From positions 1 through 64,000 of the forward strand of contig NZ_JBBCAT010000004.1 in NCBI RefSeq assembly GCF_037203705.1: a DNA stretch of 64,000 nt, written 5' to 3'. This stretch comes from Prosthecomicrobium sp. N25. Lineage in GTDB: Bacteria > Pseudomonadota > Alphaproteobacteria > Rhizobiales > Ancalomicrobiaceae. This document shows positions 15,549 to 24,166 of the stretch, piece by piece. The notes under the pieces are model-generated. The model saw nothing but the letters and a program-made list of their open reading frames with translations. It was not told the origin of the DNA and ran no database searches. How positions within the stretch are numbered: position 1 is the stretch's first letter; each line of letters begins with the position of its first letter. A program made the translations under genes and the position numbers.

Positions 15549-18500
15549 TTGCGTCCGGCCTACGCCATACCGTCGACGATCGCTACCCGCGTCGCCAGGG
15601 CCCTCCGGGTCGCCCTCGTGGCCGCCGCCGCCCTTGTGTGGCCGGCCTCCCAGGCCGCCGCGCAGGGGAACGCGCGCGCCGAGGTGACGGCGACGCAGGA
15701 GAAGGGCTTCGGCCGGATCACGGTCAGCTTCACCGACCGCACACTCCTGCCGCAGTTCACCACGCGGGTCTCCGGGAACGTACTCGTCGTGCAGTTCGCC
15801 GAGCCGGTGACGGTCGACGTCGATCGTCTGCCGACGCTGATGCCCGCCTATGTGCAGATCGCCCGGCGCGATCCGGACGGGCAGGCGCTGCGCTTCGCGC
15901 TGACCCGGCAGGTGAAGGTCAATACGCTCGAGGCGGGGGAGAAGCTCTTCATCGACCTCCTGCCGCCGACCTGGGCGGGGCCGCCGCCCGGGCTGCCGGA
16001 CGCCGTCGTGCAGGAGCTCGCCCGGCGGGCCGAGGCGGCGCTGAAGGCACAACGCGAGGCGGAGAAGCAGAGGTTCGGCCTCAAGGTCCTGCCCAAGCTC
16101 GACTTCCGGGTCGGGCGCCATCCGACCTTCACGCGCTTCTCCTTCGGCTGGAACGTACCCTTCGACACGCAGCTCGCCCGCGAGGACGACCGGGTCGTGC
16201 TGACCTTCAACCGGATGGCCGAGATCGACTTCGCCCCCGTGCTGACCGACCCGCCGCCCGCGCTGAAGGAGATCGCGGGGGAACGGGACGGCGACAAGCT
16301 CAAGATCGTCATGACGATCGCGCCGGAGGCGGACGTCCGCGCGTTCCGGGAGGACCAGAGCTACGTGGTCGACCTGTCCCTGCCGGGCAAGCCCGCTAAC
16401 GCGGCCGAGGCCGCCGTGCGCAAGGCGCTCGCCGAGTCCTCGGGGGTCGGCGAGAGGGCCCGCGAGCTCGTCACCGCGCCGGCGGCCCCCGCCTCGTCCA
16501 AGGGAGCGGCCCCGCACGGCGACGCGGCCCTGACCGGCCTCGCCCTGCCGTCCCCGCAAGCGCCGGCGGCCGCTCCCGCCAAGGGCTCGGCCCCGAAGCC
16601 GGCGCAGCCCGCCTTTCCGAGGGCCGCCGAAGCCGGGGCGCCGGGGTCCAAGGCGGCGGACCCGGCGCCGGCGGCCCATTCGCCCGCCGCGGCACCCGGC
16701 ACGGGGGCGGCGGAGGGCCAAGAGATGGCCAAGGGCCCGGCCGACGACCAGGGCGGCGAAGCGGACCCGACGGCCCAGCACGGCGAGGGCCCGCAGGACA
16801 CCACGGCCGCCCGTTCGACGGACCTGCGCATCGTCCGGGTCGAGGCCAAGCGGATCGGCAACATCGTCCGCATCGCGTTCCCGTTCGCCGGCAAGGTGGC
16901 GAGCGCGGCCTTCAAGCGCGACGACGCGCTCTGGGTGGTGTTCGATTCCGAGATGCAGTTCGACACCCGCGCGATCGGGGCGTCCCTCGGCCCGCTCGCC
17001 CGCTCGGTGACGGTGACGAAGACCGAGCGGGGCCAGGCCATCCGCATCCTGCTCGGCGAGCCGATGCTGACGACCCTCGGTGCGGACGGGAATTCCTGGA
17101 TCCTCACCATCGGCGAGATGGTGCTCGAGCCGGCGCGGCCGCTCTCGATCCAGCGCGTGTTCCGGGGCGGCGGGCAGGGGGCGCTGAAGGTCGAGCTGGC
17201 CGACGCGGGCAGCGTCCACGAGATCCAGGACCCGGTCGTGGGCGACAGGATGGTGGTCGTCACGGCCCTCGGTCCGGCGCGCGGGATCTTGAAGCCCTAC
17301 AGCTACAGCGAGCTCGACACGGTTCCGTCGGCCCACGGCGTGGCGGTGGTGCCCCGCACGGACGACCTGTCGGTCTCGCTCGAGCCCGGGCAGGTGGTCA
17401 TCTCGCGCGAACGCGGGCTCAACCTGTCGACCGGCTCCCTGACCCAGCCGCCCGATTTCAGCATCCCCAACGCGGAGCGCAAGAAGGCCAGGCGGCTGGT
17501 CGACCCCTCGGTCTTCGCTATCCAGGACCCCGCCGACTTCACGGCCCGCATCCGCTCGCTCATCGAAAAGGTGGGCCTCGCGCCGGAGCCCCAGAAGAAC
17601 GCGGCGCGGTTCGACCTCGCGGAATTCTACATTGCCCACCGATTCGGGCCGGAGGCGCTCGGCGTCCTCCGGCTGATCGCCTCCCAGGAGCCGGGCATCG
17701 AGCGCGATCCCGGCTTCATCGTTCTCTTCGCCGCCGCGCAGACCATGACGGGGCGGACCGCCGAGGCGCGCCGGGCGCTCGGCCGCAGCGAGGTCGCCGA
17801 CAACGCGGACGCGGCGCTGTGGCGCACGATCGCGGCGGCGGCGGAGCAGAAGTGGGACGAGGCGCGCGAGAGCGCCAGCAAGGCGGCGGGCGCCGTGGGG
17901 GGTTATCCACCGGACGTGCGCGCGCTGTTCGGCCTGGCGGCGGCCGAGGCCGCCGTCGAGCTCAACGACTTCGCGACGGCCCAGTCGCGGCTGGCCGAGA
18001 TCGAGCCCGACGAGGTCGAGACGGACCTGCGCGCCCGCTACGAGCTCCTGCAGGCGCGGGTCGCGGACGCGGCGGGGCGGCCGGAGGATGCGACCGAGCG
18101 GTACCAGCGGGTGATCGCGACCGGCGACCGGATGGCCGGCGCGGAGGCGGAGTACCGGCGGCTGCGCCAGCTCGTGCGCGACGCGCGGATCCCGCCCGAG
18201 GAGGCGATCGACCGGCTGAAGTCGCTCGCCTTCGACTGGCGCGGCGACGAGATCGAGCTGAAGACCCTCCGGTTCCTGGCCAACCTGCAGTCCCAGCACG
18301 GGCTCTGGCGCGACGCCTTCCAGTCCATGCGCGCCGCCGTAATGGTGGCGCCGGATGCTTCGACCACCCGTCTCCTGCAGGACGAGATGGGCCGCGAGTT
18401 CGTCTCGCTCTATCTCGACAACAAGGCGGACCGCCTGTCGCCCGTTGACGCGCTGACGCTCTACTACGACTTCCGCGACCTGACGCCGATCGGGCGGCTC

Positions 18501-19346
18501 GGCGACGAGATCGTGCGCAAGATCGCCGACCGGCTGGTCGGGGTCGATCTCCTCGACCCAGCGGCGGAACTGCTCACCTACCAGATCGACAACCGCCTGC
18601 GCGGTGCGGCGCGGGCGCAGATCGCGGCGGACCTCGCCGTCGTCCACCTCCTCGACCGCAAGCCCGACAAGGCGCTCGCGGTGCTGAACAAGACCCGGCA
18701 GTCGCAGCTGCCGACCTCGGTGGAACGTCAGCGGCGCATGGTGGAGGCCCGGGCGCTCTCGGAGACCGGGCGCGGGGACGTGGCGCTGGAACTGGTCGGA
18801 TCGCTCGGCGGCACGGACGTGGACAGGCTGCGGGCCGACATCCTGTGGCGGAGCAAGCGCTGGCGCGAGGCGGGCGAACGGCTCGAGACGATGCTCGGCG
18901 GGCGCTGGACGGAAGGCCCGCCCCTCGATCCGCAGGAACGGCAGGACGTGCTGCGGGCGGCGGTCGCCTATTCGCTCGGGAACGACAGCCTCGGGCTCGG
19001 GCGCCTGCGGGGCAAGTTCGCCGAGAAGATGGCGGCCGGCCCGAACGCGGCGGCGTTCGAGGTCGTCACCGCGCCGATCCAGAGCCAGGGCAACGAGTTC
19101 CGCTCCATCGCCAGAGAGATCGCGGCCGTGGACACGATGCGGAACTTCCTCGAGGAATACCGCAGCCAGTACATGAAGCCGGCGGACCAGCCGAAGGAGC
19201 CGGAGAAGAAGGACAAGGCGCCTCCGGGGCCGCAGGCCGCGGACAGGACGCCGGCGGGCACCAGGCTCGCCGCCGCCGAGCCGCCGGCCGACAAGGGCGG
19301 CGAAAAGCCTGCCGAAGCGGCGTCCGGAAAGGCCGCGGGGCACTGA
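15549..19346 (+). CDS. Large secreted tetratricopeptide-repeat protein
   Basis: A 1265-residue protein starting with TTG after a GAAGGGA ribosome site. A signal peptide covers about residues 1-38 (ASQAAAQGN). Residues 40-300 form beta-rich domains (FGRITVSFTDRTLLPQFTTR). Residues 300-420 are an Ala/Pro/Gly-rich linker, and a second beta domain repeats the theme (FPFAGKVASAAFKRDDALWV). From about 660 to 1200 it is helical TPR-like (AEFYIAHRFGPEALGVLRLI; YELLQARVADAAGRPEDATE). It is probably periplasmic. Large TPR proteins in flagellar clusters of Hyphomicrobiales have no assigned role that I can name. Position and a CtrA-like site suggest co-regulation with motility. Confidence 0.8.
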   Translation: MRPAYAIPSTIATRVARALRVALVAAAALVWPASQAAAQGNARAEVTATQEKGFGRITVSFTDRTLLPQFTTRVSGNVLVVQFAEPVTVDVDRLPTLMPAYVQIARRDPDGQALRFALTRQVKVNTLEAGEKLFIDLLPPTWAGPPPGLPDAVVQELARRAEAALKAQREAEKQRFGLKVLPKLDFRVGRHPTFTRFSFGWNVPFDTQLAREDDRVVLTFNRMAEIDFAPVLTDPPPALKEIAGERDGDKLKIVMTIAPEADVRAFREDQSYVVDLSLPGKPANAAEAAVRKALAESSGVGERARELVTAPAAPASSKGAAPHGDAALTGLALPSPQAPAAAPAKGSAPKPAQPAFPRAAEAGAPGSKAADPAPAAHSPAAAPGTGAAEGQEMAKGPADDQGGEADPTAQHGEGPQDTTAARSTDLRIVRVEAKRIGNIVRIAFPFAGKVASAAFKRDDALWVVFDSEMQFDTRAIGASLGPLARSVTVTKTERGQAIRILLGEPMLTTLGADGNSWILTIGEMVLEPARPLSIQRVFRGGGQGALKVELADAGSVHEIQDPVVGDRMVVVTALGPARGILKPYSYSELDTVPSAHGVAVVPRTDDLSVSLEPGQVVISRERGLNLSTGSLTQPPDFSIPNAERKKARRLVDPSVFAIQDPADFTARIRSLIEKVGLAPEPQKNAARFDLAEFYIAHRFGPEALGVLRLIASQEPGIERDPGFIVLFAAAQTMTGRTAEARRALGRSEVADNADAALWRTIAAAAEQKWDEARESASKAAGAVGGYPPDVRALFGLAAAEAAVELNDFATAQSRLAEIEPDEVETDLRARYELLQARVADAAGRPEDATERYQRVIATGDRMAGAEAEYRRLRQLVRDARIPPEEAIDRLKSLAFDWRGDEIELKTLRFLANLQSQHGLWRDAFQSMRAAVMVAPDASTTRLLQDEMGREFVSLYLDNKADRLSPVDALTLYYDFRDLTPIGRLGDEIVRKIADRLVGVDLLDPAAELLTYQIDNRLRGAARAQIAADLAVVHLLDRKPDKALAVLNKTRQSQLPTSVERQRRMVEARALSETGRGDVALELVGSLGGTDVDRLRADILWRSKRWREAGERLETMLGGRWTEGPPLDPQERQDVLRAAVAYSLGNDSLGLGRLRGKFAEKMAAGPNAAAFEVVTAPIQSQGNEFRSIAREIAAVDTMRNFLEEYRSQYMKPADQPKEPEKKDKAPPGPQAADRTPAGTRLAAAEPPADKGGEKPAEAASGKAAGH

Positions 19347-19370
19347 GCCCGGCGCGCGCGCCGCGCCCCC

Positions 19371-20216
19371 TCAGCCGAAGCTCTTCACCAGGCTGCCAGC
19401 GACCAGGTTCCAGCCGTCGACCAGCACGAAGAAGATCAGCTTGAACGGCAGCGAGATCGTGACCGGCGGCAGCATCATCATGCCCATGGACATGAGAACG
19501 GAGGCGACCACCAGGTCGATGATCAGGAAGGGGAGGTAGAGCAGGAAGCCGATCTCGAAGGCGCGGCGGAGCTCCGAGATCATGAAGGCCGGGATCAGGA
19601 TGCGGTAGCTGACGTCCTCCGGGCTGGCGGGCCGGGCCTCGCCGGAGAGGTTCACGAAGAGCTCGAGGTCCTTCTCGCGGACCTGGTTGCGCATGAAGAC
19701 GTGGAAGGGCTGGGCGGCGCGCTCGATCGCCTGGTCGAGCTCGATGGTGTTCTCGGTCAGAGGCCGGATGCCCTCGTCGTAGGCCTGGGTGAAGACCGGG
19801 CTCATCACGAAGGCGGTCAGGAAGAGCGCGAGGCTGATCATCACCGAGTTGGGCGGCGCGGTCTGCAGGCCGATGGCCGTGCGCAGCAGCGAGAGCACCA
19901 CGACGATGCGGGTGAAGCTCGTCACCATCACGACGATCGAGGGGGCGATCGACAGGACGGTGATGACCGCGATGAGCTGGACGGCCCGCTCGGTGACCGT
20001 GTTGCCCTGGCCGAAGTTGATCGAGATGTCCTGCGCCGAGGCGGGGAGCGCGCCGGCGAGGAGCAGGCCGGCCGCGAGGGCGGCGATCGCCAGCAGGGCG
20101 CCGCATGCCCAGAGCGCGGCCGGAAGCTGCCGGGCCGCGTCGCGCGACAGGACGGCGCGACGGCCCTCAGCGCCGGACCGACCCGGCGACGCCGGGCCGT
20201 GCGCCGCGGTGGTCAT
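19371..20216 (-). CDS. fliP: Flagellar export gate protein FliP
   Basis: A 281-residue export-gate subunit. A signal-like N-terminal region ends near ASAQDISINFGQG. The family motifs follow: PSIVVMVTSFTRIVVVLSLLR, PPNSVMISLALFLTAFVMSP, FMISELRRAFEIGFLLYLPF and LIIDLVVASVLMSMGMMMLPP, with four membrane helices forming the FliPQR gate. The ATGA junction overlaps the fliO stop by four bases. The roughly 60-residue N-terminal extension before the cleavage site is longer than in enterobacterial FliP, so a later start is possible. Confidence 0.95.
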   Translation of the reverse strand: MTTAAHGPASPGRSGAEGRRAVLSRDAARQLPAALWACGALLAIAALAAGLLLAGALPASAQDISINFGQGNTVTERAVQLIAVITVLSIAPSIVVMVTSFTRIVVVLSLLRTAIGLQTAPPNSVMISLALFLTAFVMSPVFTQAYDEGIRPLTENTIELDQAIERAAQPFHVFMRNQVREKDLELFVNLSGEARPASPEDVSYRILIPAFMISELRRAFEIGFLLYLPFLIIDLVVASVLMSMGMMMLPPVTISLPFKLIFFVLVDGWNLVAGSLVKSFG

Positions 20217-21628
20217 CTGTTGGCGGGTCCGGACAGCTCGGAGAGGAGCTTGGCCATCTCGGCCTCGAGTTCCTCCGCGGGGTTGCGCGGCTTCGACGGC
20301 TCGGCGGGGGCCGGCTCGGGCGGGCGGGCGGCAGCCGGTCCGGGCACGAAGGCGGCGGCCGTCTCGGGGCCGCGCCCCGGGGCCGGCGGCGGGGCGGCCG
20401 TCGCGGCCGGTGCAGGCGCAGGCGGTGCCGCCGGGCGCGGCGGCTGGGTGGGGGGCGCGGGCGTCTCCGGGGCCTTCGGCCGCTCCATCACCGCCACGCC
20501 GCCCGCGGCGGCGGGACGTTCCGGCGGAAGGGGTGGCGCTGCCGGCCGGACGGGGCGCTGGTCGCCGGGGCGGGGGGTGATGACCGACGCCAGGTCGGCG
20601 AGGGCCCGCTCGATCTCGCCGGCCACGATGTCGCGCGTCGCCTCCGGGGCGACCGGACGGGACCGGGCCGCGGCGGGCTCGGGGACGGGCGGCGGCGGGG
20701 GCGGCGCGGTCGGCGCCTCGCGGCGTTCGGCCACGTGCGCCGGCGGAGCGGCCGGTGCCGGCGGCGGCGCGGGACGGGGCACGGGTGCCTGCGGGGCGGG
20801 CGCAGTGGCGGCCGGCGGCGCGGCGGGCGGGGTCATGCGGGCGGGGTTGCGAAGGCCGACCGCCATGGTCGGCTCCTCGCGCAGGCGCTCCTCATCCTCC
20901 GCCGGGATCGCCGGGCCGCCGACCTTCACGGGCGCGGGCCGCGGCGGCGCCTCCGGGGTCGGTTCGGGGCGGACCGGAGAGGCAGCCTCGGTGCGCGCGG
21001 GCTCGGGGCGCGCGGGCTCGGGGCGCGGGGGTGCCTCGGCGCGGGCCGGCTCCGGCCGGGCGGGCGCTTCGGCGCGGGCCGGCGGGGCGGGCTCGCGCGG
21101 CGGCTCGGGTGCGCGCGGCGGCGGCGCGGGCGGGGGCGCCTCGGCGCGCCGGCGCTCGTTGAGGGCGGCCTTGAGGTCGGCCGCAACGCTGTTGGTGCGC
21201 GGCGGGGCCCCCGGGCCGGCGGCGAGCTCGGCACGCGCGACCGGCGGGGTCACGGCGGGAGCGGCGGGCGGCGGAGGCGGCACGCCGGCGGCCGCCGGCA
21301 CGGAGGGCGCGTTGACCATCGGGTGGGCGCGCAGGATGCGGCTCTCGACGAGGACGTCGTTCGGGCCGCCGATCATGACGAGGTGCTCGACGTCGTCGCG
21401 GCGGAGCAGCACCAGCCGGCGCCGGCCGTCGACATTGGCCGCGTCGACCACGGCGAGCCGGCTGCGGCCGCGGGGATCCTGGCCCGCCGCGCCGATGCGC
21501 CCGCCGGACACCTTGCGGATGATCCAGGCGATCAGCACGATCAGCAGCACCACGAAGGCCAGCGCCAGGGCCATCTGGGCGGCGCGTCCGCCGTCGGCGC
21601 CGAGCATCGAATTCAGCCAGTCCCGCAT
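20213..21628 (-). CDS. fliO: FliO-like protein with very long Pro/Ala-rich tail
   Basis: A 471-residue protein. Residues 1-105 are a normal FliO: a membrane helix at about 16-38 (MALALAFVVLLIVLIAWIIR), then the compact cytoplasmic domain (RSRLAVVDAANVDGRRRLVL; HLVMIGGPNDVLVESR). FliO scaffolds FliP during gate assembly. Residues from about 106 to 445 are extreme Pro/Ala/Arg/Glu low complexity with imperfect repeats such as ARPEPARAEAP. A short conserved-looking amphipathic helix (AEELEAEMAKLLSELSG) ends it. FliO is usually 100-150 residues. The frame stays open throughout and overlaps fliP, so the tail seems to be translated. Confidence 0.8.
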   Translation of the reverse strand: MRDWLNSMLGADGGRAAQMALALAFVVLLIVLIAWIIRKVSGGRIGAAGQDPRGRSRLAVVDAANVDGRRRLVLLRRDDVEHLVMIGGPNDVLVESRILRAHPMVNAPSVPAAAGVPPPPPAAPAVTPPVARAELAAGPGAPPRTNSVAADLKAALNERRRAEAPPPAPPPRAPEPPREPAPPARAEAPARPEPARAEAPPRPEPARPEPARTEAASPVRPEPTPEAPPRPAPVKVGGPAIPAEDEERLREEPTMAVGLRNPARMTPPAAPPAATAPAPQAPVPRPAPPPAPAAPPAHVAERREAPTAPPPPPPVPEPAAARSRPVAPEATRDIVAGEIERALADLASVITPRPGDQRPVRPAAPPLPPERPAAAGGVAVMERPKAPETPAPPTQPPRPAAPPAPAPAATAAPPPAPGRGPETAAAFVPGPAAARPPEPAPAEPSKPRNPAEELEAEMAKLLSELSGPANR

Positions 21629-21696
21629 CCCGGGTCACTCCTTCGCGCCGGAGGATCCTCGCGAATCTCCCCCGTGCGCCACGATATTAACGGACG

Positions 21697-21713
21697 GCGG
21701 CAGTTTCTGCCGC
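21697..21713. promoter_or_regulatory. FlbD (ftr)-like palindrome between fliO and flgB
   Basis: Perfect inverted repeat GCGGCA-N5-TGCCGC, the third copy of the GGCA-N5-TGCC element. No matching sigma-54 promoter was found toward fliO, so this copy may act on the flgB side or on an unseen promoter. Confidence 0.5.
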
Positions 21714-21728
21714 GCCGGTCCCGCTCTC

Positions 21729-21743
21729 TTAACCGACCCTTCA
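21729..21743 (+). promoter_or_regulatory. Second CtrA-like site upstream of flgB
   Basis: The sequence TTAA-CCGACCC-TTCA is one mismatch from the CtrA consensus and sits 60 bases upstream of the perfect flgB box, in the same orientation. Confidence 0.4.
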
Positions 21744-21803
21744 CCAAAAAGGGCGCGGAATTCGGGCGGACCGACCGCCTCCGTTCCTATACGGCGCCAA
21801 CCG

Positions 21804-21822
21804 TTAACCGGCCGTTAACCAT
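21804..21822 (+). promoter_or_regulatory. CtrA box upstream of flgB
   Basis: The sequence TTAA-CCGGCCG-TTAACCAT is a perfect TTAA-N7-TTAA site with CCAT extension, 63 bases before the flgB ATG. It is the best candidate for cell-cycle control of the rod/export operon. Confidence 0.8.
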
Positions 21823-21885
21823 GCGGCCGGAAGATTTTGCCGAGGCCGATCTCCCATTCGGGTGGGATCGGCCACGGAGCCTTGC

Positions 21886-22296
21886 ATGTCAATCGGCGAT
21901 CTGCCGCTCGTCGGCGCCCTGAAGACCAAGATGCGCTGGAACCAGGCGCGCCAGCGGCTCCTCGCCGAGAACGTCGCCAATGCCGACACCCCCCAGTACC
22001 GCGGCCGGGACCTGAAGGCCCCCCGGGTGCAGAGCTCGGGCCTGAGGCCGCCGAACCCGCCTTCGATCGCGGTCGCCACCACGGCAGCCGGGCATATCCA
22101 GGGGCGGCCGATCGGCGGGGCGGGCTTCCGCGACGCAGCCCAGACCGGCTTCGAGACCACGCCCAACGGCAACGCCGTCAACCTCGAAGAGGAAATGATG
22201 AAGGCGGCCGAGAACCAGATCGAGTACCAGGCCGTGACCTCGCTCTACCAGCGCAGCCTCGGCGTCATCCGCACCGCCATCGGCAAGAAGGGCTGA
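21886..22296 (+). CDS. flgB: Proximal rod protein FlgB
   Basis: A 136-residue rod subunit. The conserved helix RLLAENVANADTPQYRGRDL and the C-terminal segment EEMMKAAENQIEYQAVTSLY are FlgB hallmarks. The ATG at 21886 has CGGAG seven bases ahead and matches the usual FlgB start. An upstream in-frame ATG would add eight unrelated residues. It is the first gene of the flgB-flgC-fliE-fliQ-fliR-flhB operon, six bases before flgC. Confidence 0.95.
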   Translation: MSIGDLPLVGALKTKMRWNQARQRLLAENVANADTPQYRGRDLKAPRVQSSGLRPPNPPSIAVATTAAGHIQGRPIGGAGFRDAAQTGFETTPNGNAVNLEEEMMKAAENQIEYQAVTSLYQRSLGVIRTAIGKKG

Positions 22297-22302
22297 CGTG
22301 TC

Positions 22303-22716
22303 ATGGCCGACTTCTCGCAATCCCTGAAGATCGCCGCCTCCGGCCTCAAGGCCCAGTCCGGGCGGATGCGCGTGATCGCGGAGAACATCGCCAACGCGGA
22401 ATCGACCGGCCGGTCCGCCGGCGAGGAGCCGTACCGCCGCAAGGTGCCGACCTTCGTGTCCAAGTTCGACCGCGAACTGGAGGCGCAGACCGTGCGGGTC
22501 GGCAAGGTCGAGCGCGACCGCTCCGACTTCAAGTCGCGCTACGAGCCGGGCCACCCGGCGGCGGACACCAACGGCTACGTCAAGTATCCCAATGTCGACA
22601 GCCTCGTGGAGGCGGTCGACATGCGGGAGGCGCAGCGGTCCTACGAGGCCAACCTCAACGTCGTGACCGCGACGCGCCGGATGATCATGCGCACGCTCGA
22701 ACTGCTCAGGGCCTGA
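22303..22716 (+). CDS. flgC: Proximal rod protein FlgC
   Basis: A 137-residue rod subunit with the N-terminal rod helix (ASGLKAQSGRMRVIAENIAN), a short beta insert, the proline-rich stretch KYPNVDSLVEAVDMREAQRS and the C-terminal helix YEANLNVVTATRRMIMRTLE, all standard for FlgC. It lies 12 bases upstream of fliE. Confidence 0.96.
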   Translation: MADFSQSLKIAASGLKAQSGRMRVIAENIANAESTGRSAGEEPYRRKVPTFVSKFDRELEAQTVRVGKVERDRSDFKSRYEPGHPAADTNGYVKYPNVDSLVEAVDMREAQRSYEANLNVVTATRRMIMRTLELLRA

Positions 22717-22728
22717 GGAGACTGACCG

Positions 22729-23046
22729 ATGACGACGACGCCCTCCCTGGCGGCCAACGCGTACCGGATCGCGCAGGGCCTCGCGAATCGGCCGGACCAG
22801 AAGCAGAATGCGCTCGGGGACGCGACGCGGCCGGACTTCGCCAGCCTGGTGAAGGACGCCATGGGGGACGTCGTGCAGCAGGGACGGGCCGCGGAGGCCC
22901 GGCAGGCCTCCTACGCGGCCGGCAAGGCGGACGTGCTCGACGTGGTCACGGCCGTCGCCGAGACCGAGGTGGCGCTGGAGACCATGGTCTCTCTGCGCGA
23001 TCGGGTGATCGCGGCCTACGAGGAAATCATGCGCATGCCGGTCTGA
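22729..23046 (+). CDS. fliE: MS-ring/rod junction protein FliE
   Basis: A 105-residue FliE, the first axial component linking the MS ring to the rod. The first 40 residues are variable. The conserved C-terminal part has ADVLDVVTAVAETEVALETM and then VSLRDRVIAAYEEIMRMPV, the invariant FliE end. A GAGGAGA ribosome site precedes the ATG. Confidence 0.94.
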   Translation: MTTTPSLAANAYRIAQGLANRPDQKQNALGDATRPDFASLVKDAMGDVVQQGRAAEARQASYAAGKADVLDVVTAVAETEVALETMVSLRDRVIAAYEEIMRMPV

Positions 23047-23075
23047 GGCGGCGCGGAGGGGGCAGGGCGGGGTCG

Positions 23076-23339
23076 ATGACGGGTCCGGAAGTGATCGATC
23101 TCGCGCGCGACGGGATCTGGACGATCGTGCTCGTCGCCGGGCCGGTGATGCTCGTCGGGCTGATTGTCGGCGTGGTGATCGGCCTCCTGCAGGCGCTGAC
23201 CCAGATCCAGGAGGCGACGCTCGTCTACGTGCCGAAGATCATCGCGATCTTCGTGGCGCTGATCGTCGCCTTCCCGTTCATGGGCTCCGTGCTCAACGGC
23301 TACATGGTGCGGATCATGGACCGGGTGGTCGGCATATGA
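23076..23339 (+). CDS. fliQ: Flagellar export gate protein FliQ
   Basis: An 87-residue two-helix membrane protein of the export gate. Helix 1 spans about residues 15-38 and helix 2 about 53-75. The loop LLQALTQIQEATLVYVPKII is the FliQ/SctS signature. The ATG follows GGAGGGGGCAGGGCGGGG. The stop at 23339 precedes the fliR GTG by 25 bases. Confidence 0.95.
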   Translation: MTGPEVIDLARDGIWTIVLVAGPVMLVGLIVGVVIGLLQALTQIQEATLVYVPKIIAIFVALIVAFPFMGSVLNGYMVRIMDRVVGI

Positions 23340-23364
23340 GCCGGGTCGCCGGCGGGGCGGCGCC

Positions 23365-24156
23365 GTGAACGTCTCGGTCCTGCCCGACATCGCCGTCTTC
23401 TTCATGCTGATGTTCGGCCGCATGGGGTCGATGATGATGCTCCTGCCGGCGATCGGGGAGAGCGGCATCCCGGCGCGCATCCGCCTCGCCTTCGCGGTCC
23501 TCGTCGTGCTCGTCGCCTATCCGGTGGCCAGCCCCCTCTATCCGGCCGGGCTCGCCGGCAATCCGCCCCGCCTGATCCTGCTGCTCGCCTCGGAGATCGC
23601 CGTCGGGCTCTTCGTCGGGCTCGCGGCGCGCATCGTGATGGCGGCCGCGCAGGTCGCCGGCACGACGATCGCCAACCAGCTCGGCCTCGGCTTCGCGATG
23701 GCGGTCGACCCGACCCAGGGTCAGCAGGGCGTGGTGGTCGGCAACTTCGTGGCGCTCCTCGCCACCACGCTGGTCTTCGCCTTCGACCTCCACCACCTGG
23801 CGATCGCCGGGCTGACCGGGAGCTACCGGCTCTTCCCGCCCGGGCAGCTGATGCCCGTCGGCGACTTCGCCGAGGCGGCCGTCACCATGGTGGGGCAGTC
23901 CTTCAAGATCGGGGTGCAGATCTCAGCGCCCTTCCTGGCCTTCGGGCTCGTCTTCCAACTCGGGCTCGGCGTGCTCTCCAAGCTGATGCCGGCCTTCCAG
24001 ATCTTCTTCGTCGCCATGCCGCTCAACATCGGCATGGGTTTCGCGCTCCTCGCCCTCGTCCTCGGAACCATCATGCTCTGGTACATGGAGCATGTCCGGG
24101 ACGGCCTCGCACGCTTCTCGACCGCGGCCCTGACGGCCGCGGGCCTCCCGGTCTGA
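23365..24156 (+). CDS. fliR: Flagellar export gate protein FliR
   Basis: A 263-residue gate protein with about six membrane helices. FliR motifs include FFMLMFGRMGSMMMLLPAIG near the start, GLAARIVMAAAQVAGTTIAN in the middle and LGVLSKLMPAFQIFFVAMPL in the last third. Translation starts at GTG. The next gene, flhB, begins ten bases after the stop. Confidence 0.95.
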   Translation: MNVSVLPDIAVFFMLMFGRMGSMMMLLPAIGESGIPARIRLAFAVLVVLVAYPVASPLYPAGLAGNPPRLILLLASEIAVGLFVGLAARIVMAAAQVAGTTIANQLGLGFAMAVDPTQGQQGVVVGNFVALLATTLVFAFDLHHLAIAGLTGSYRLFPPGQLMPVGDFAEAAVTMVGQSFKIGVQISAPFLAFGLVFQLGLGVLSKLMPAFQIFFVAMPLNIGMGFALLALVLGTIMLWYMEHVRDGLARFSTAALTAAGLPV

Positions 24157-24166
24157 GGAGGGCGCC

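Noticed and set aside
15504-19343. A 1279-codon open frame antisense to the TPR gene
   Set aside because: It is Arg/Leu/Gly-rich with no domain and mirrors the TPR codon positions. GC-rich third positions keep the antisense frame open.
21629-21696. A sigma-54 promoter toward fliO
   Set aside because: TGGCGCACG is present on the minus strand, but no GC lies at the required spacing.
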